A stretch of 64,000 nt of DNA, taken from contig JAVBPH010000012.1 of assembly GCA_031549725.1 (NCBI GenBank), forward strand, positions 109,414 to 173,413, given 5' to 3'. Position 1 is the stretch's first letter. The number at the start of each line of letters is the position of its first letter. Below, one piece after another: positions 62,513 to 64,000 of this stretch. The position numbers and the translations under genes are program-made. A model generated the notes under the pieces. The model searched no databases. It saw only the letters and a program-made list of their open reading frames with translations, and was not told the DNA's origin. The stretch is from UBA937 sp031549725 (GTDB lineage: Bacteria > Spirochaetota > Spirochaetia > Treponematales > Breznakiellaceae).

Positions 62513-62554
62513 TTTATTAATTCGGAAGTCTGATTTAATACGCCGCGGGGAGGT

Positions 62555-63742
62555 TCATTTCTTTGCCCTGCTTCTGGTCATACCGCTCCGGATTAACCGG
62601 AACCAGAATGGTTCCATCCGTTTCTTAACATCTTCCAATGAATTCATTATGGATATATGCTGCGGGCAGAGTTTTTCACATTTTCCGCATTTCACACAGA
62701 GGACTGGGGAGTAGCTCCGCTGCGAAAATGCTGCGGTACTCGTGGCATATTGGATGATGCCGTGGAACATCCCCACCGAGTAGGACATATTGTATGCTGC
62801 AAAACACCCGGGAATATTTACCTTTTGGGGACAGGGCATACAATAATTACAGCCGGTGCAGGGCACCCTGCAGGATTCGTTAAACACATCCACCACCGCA
62901 TCAAACAGGGCGTTTTCTTCTTTTGAAAACATCCCGGACCGGGACCCATTCGCATCTGCTATGTTTTCCTGCAGCTGGGACATACCGTTCATTCCGGACA
63001 AAACCAGGGTAATCTCCGGCTGGTTCCATAACCACCGGAATGCCCAGGCCGCAGGGGACCGTTCCTTGTTCATATTTTTGAATACATGCAGGGCCTTTTT
63101 TGGCAGCCCCGAGGCAAGCCTGCCTCCTAAAAGAGGTTCCATAACGATCACGGGCAGACCCCGGGCAGCCGCATTTTTGAGCCCCTCCATTCCCGCCTGG
63201 TGGTGTACATTGATATAGTTGTACTGGATTTGGCAGAAATCCCAGTCATATGCATCCAGCAGACCGATGAATTCCTTCTGCATTCCATGAAATGAATACC
63301 CCAGCTGCCTAATTTTTCCGGCGGCCTTTTTTTCGTTAATCCATGATTCAATTCCCATATCTTTGAGTTTTTCCCAAATGGCCATATCCGAAAGGTTATG
63401 TATCAAATAATAATCGATATAATCGGTCTGAAGATGTTCCAGTTGCTGGCTGAAAAGCCTGTCAAAATCTTCATAACTCCGGCATTTCCCATGGGGAAGT
63501 TTCGTAGCAATATAGACCTTATCCCGGAGTTTATGCTTGTGCAGGATTGCCCCCAGGGTTTCTTCACTGCCGGCGTAAAGGTACGCTGTGTCAAAGTAGT
63601 TGATGCCGTTTTTAACGGCTTCCAGGATAAGATCTTCGGTTTTTTTAAAATCGATTATCCCCAGGGTTCTGGGAAATCTCATACAGCCGAATCCAAGAAC
63701 AGATAACTCATTTCCGGATTTGGGATCCTTTCTGAACTGCAT
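62555..63742 (-). CDS. Aldo/keto reductase with C-terminal ferredoxin domain
   Basis: 395 residues (TGGAG upstream). An AKR TIM barrel with the catalytic residues in the expected places: Asp and Tyr in FDTAYLYAGSEE, Lys in ATKLP, His in YYLIHNLSD. The C-terminal domain has two 4Fe-4S motifs: CTGCNYCMPCPQKVNIPGC and CVKCGKCEKLCPQ. This fusion is common in anaerobes and suggests electron exchange with ferredoxin in place of, or in addition to, NADPH. Substrate unknown. Confidence 0.9.
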   Translation of the reverse strand: MQFRKDPKSGNELSVLGFGCMRFPRTLGIIDFKKTEDLILEAVKNGINYFDTAYLYAGSEETLGAILHKHKLRDKVYIATKLPHGKCRSYEDFDRLFSQQLEHLQTDYIDYYLIHNLSDMAIWEKLKDMGIESWINEKKAAGKIRQLGYSFHGMQKEFIGLLDAYDWDFCQIQYNYINVHHQAGMEGLKNAAARGLPVIVMEPLLGGRLASGLPKKALHVFKNMNKERSPAAWAFRWLWNQPEITLVLSGMNGMSQLQENIADANGSRSGMFSKEENALFDAVVDVFNESCRVPCTGCNYCMPCPQKVNIPGCFAAYNMSYSVGMFHGIIQYATSTAAFSQRSYSPVLCVKCGKCEKLCPQHISIMNSLEDVKKRMEPFWFRLIRSGMTRSRAKK

Positions 63743-63813
63743 ATTTGTTTACTCCATTTGGGTATTATATCATTGTTTCCATTTCAAAGACATTAAAGGT
63801 GTTATCGGAGCAT

Positions 63814-63843
63814 AAAAAAGAGGCTGCCTTTTTGGAGGCAGCC
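63814..63843 (-). terminator. Minus-strand terminator for a gene beyond the window
   Basis: On the minus strand GGCTGCC, loop TCCAAAAA, GGCAGCC, then TCTTTTTT. It would end a leftward transcript that enters from the right edge. Confidence 0.7.
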
Positions 63844-63859
63844 CCGTTCTATACATAAT

Positions 63860-64000
63860 GAGCCTTTTTCAAAACTCGGTTAGTTTTGAAAAAGGCTTTT
63901 GCAGAAAGAATGCTATTTCCTTACCTATAAATAAAATAGTATTCTTTCTGCACTTACATCTAAGGTTGCTTTTTCAAAATTTGACATTTTGAAAAAGCCT
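63860..64000 (-). mobile_element. Three-hairpin element, copy 3, at the right edge
   Basis: Inverted relative to copies 1 and 2. The core is at 63955-63965 (TACATCTAAGG) and hairpin 2 arms are intact (GCAGAAAGAAT/ATTCTTTCTGC). The last few bases probably lie outside the window. Confidence 0.72.

Noticed and set aside
1..64000. tRNA, rRNA and CRISPR arrays
   Set aside because: Intergenic regions were read for T-loop-like GTTCGAATC patterns, rRNA-like blocks and regular repeats with spacers; none was convincing. A covariance-model scan would settle tRNAs.

Overview
The window reads as chromosomal DNA of a free-living or gut-associated spirochaete, most likely a termite-gut type Treponema. This is an inference from gene content: a six-segment methyl-accepting chemotaxis protein, Treponema-style secreted proteins and lipoproteins, a giant fused acyl-CoA dehydratase activase, many short hairpin repeats, and mid-range GC with lower-GC patches. 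No rRNA, tRNA, CRISPR array, prophage or transposase gene was seen.

Layout. (1) 1-4.7 kb: 5' part of a dihydrolipoyl dehydrogenase, an Ntn hydrolase, a secreted von Willebrand A protein, a BamD-like lipoprotein and a small Cys-rich protein, with a short terminal-inverted-repeat element between two of them. (2) 5.2-12.5 kb: arginine biosynthesis as argCJBD and then argGH, with a candidate operator inside the argC promoter. (3) 12.7-14.6 kb: a chemoreceptor. (4) 15-38.7 kb: a catabolic island. A divergent IclR-type regulator is followed by a Liv-type ABC importer, a TAXI-TRAP importer, a four-gene benzoyl-CoA-reductase-like complex (two ASKHA ATPases, BcrC-like and BcrB-like), and a long operon of a beta-keto acid cleavage enzyme, SDR, SGNH hydrolase, racemase-family protein, split transketolase, CoA-acylating aldehyde dehydrogenase, CoA-transferase and SLC13-type permease. 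Three of these transcription units start with nearly the same promoter followed by two tandem 17-bp palindromes, and a degenerate pair precedes the aldehyde dehydrogenase gene. That points to one regulon. The combination suggests uptake of an organic acid, CoA activation by the transferase, reductive attack by the BCR-like enzyme, and carbon-carbon cleavage to acyl-CoA units. The substrate is unknown. (5) 39-46.3 kb: peroxiredoxin, the giant fused activase/dehydratase-like protein, a patatin-like phospholipase and cysE. (6) 46.5-53.2 kb, minus strand: leuS, a methyltransferase, an outer-membrane barrel protein, aroB and a winged-helix regulator. (7) 53.3-60.5 kb, minus strand: a NusG-paralogue, a CapD-type sugar dehydratase, a sugar aminotransferase and a three-subunit molybdenum hydroxylase, bracketed by two direct copies of a 142-bp three-hairpin element. 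(8) 60.5-64 kb: two secreted proteins (one with a SPOR domain) and an aldo/keto reductase with two 4Fe-4S motifs.

A striking feature of the non-coding DNA is a set of structured repeats: hairpin-CCTTAGATGTA-hairpin elements (five copies), leader hairpins ending in GTTCCCTTATGA just upstream of genes, and REP-like palindromes with a GAGGCTCCCGA loop. Start codons were chosen from Shine-Dalgarno spacing. Several genes start at internal ATG, GTG or TTG codons rather than at the longest possible start.
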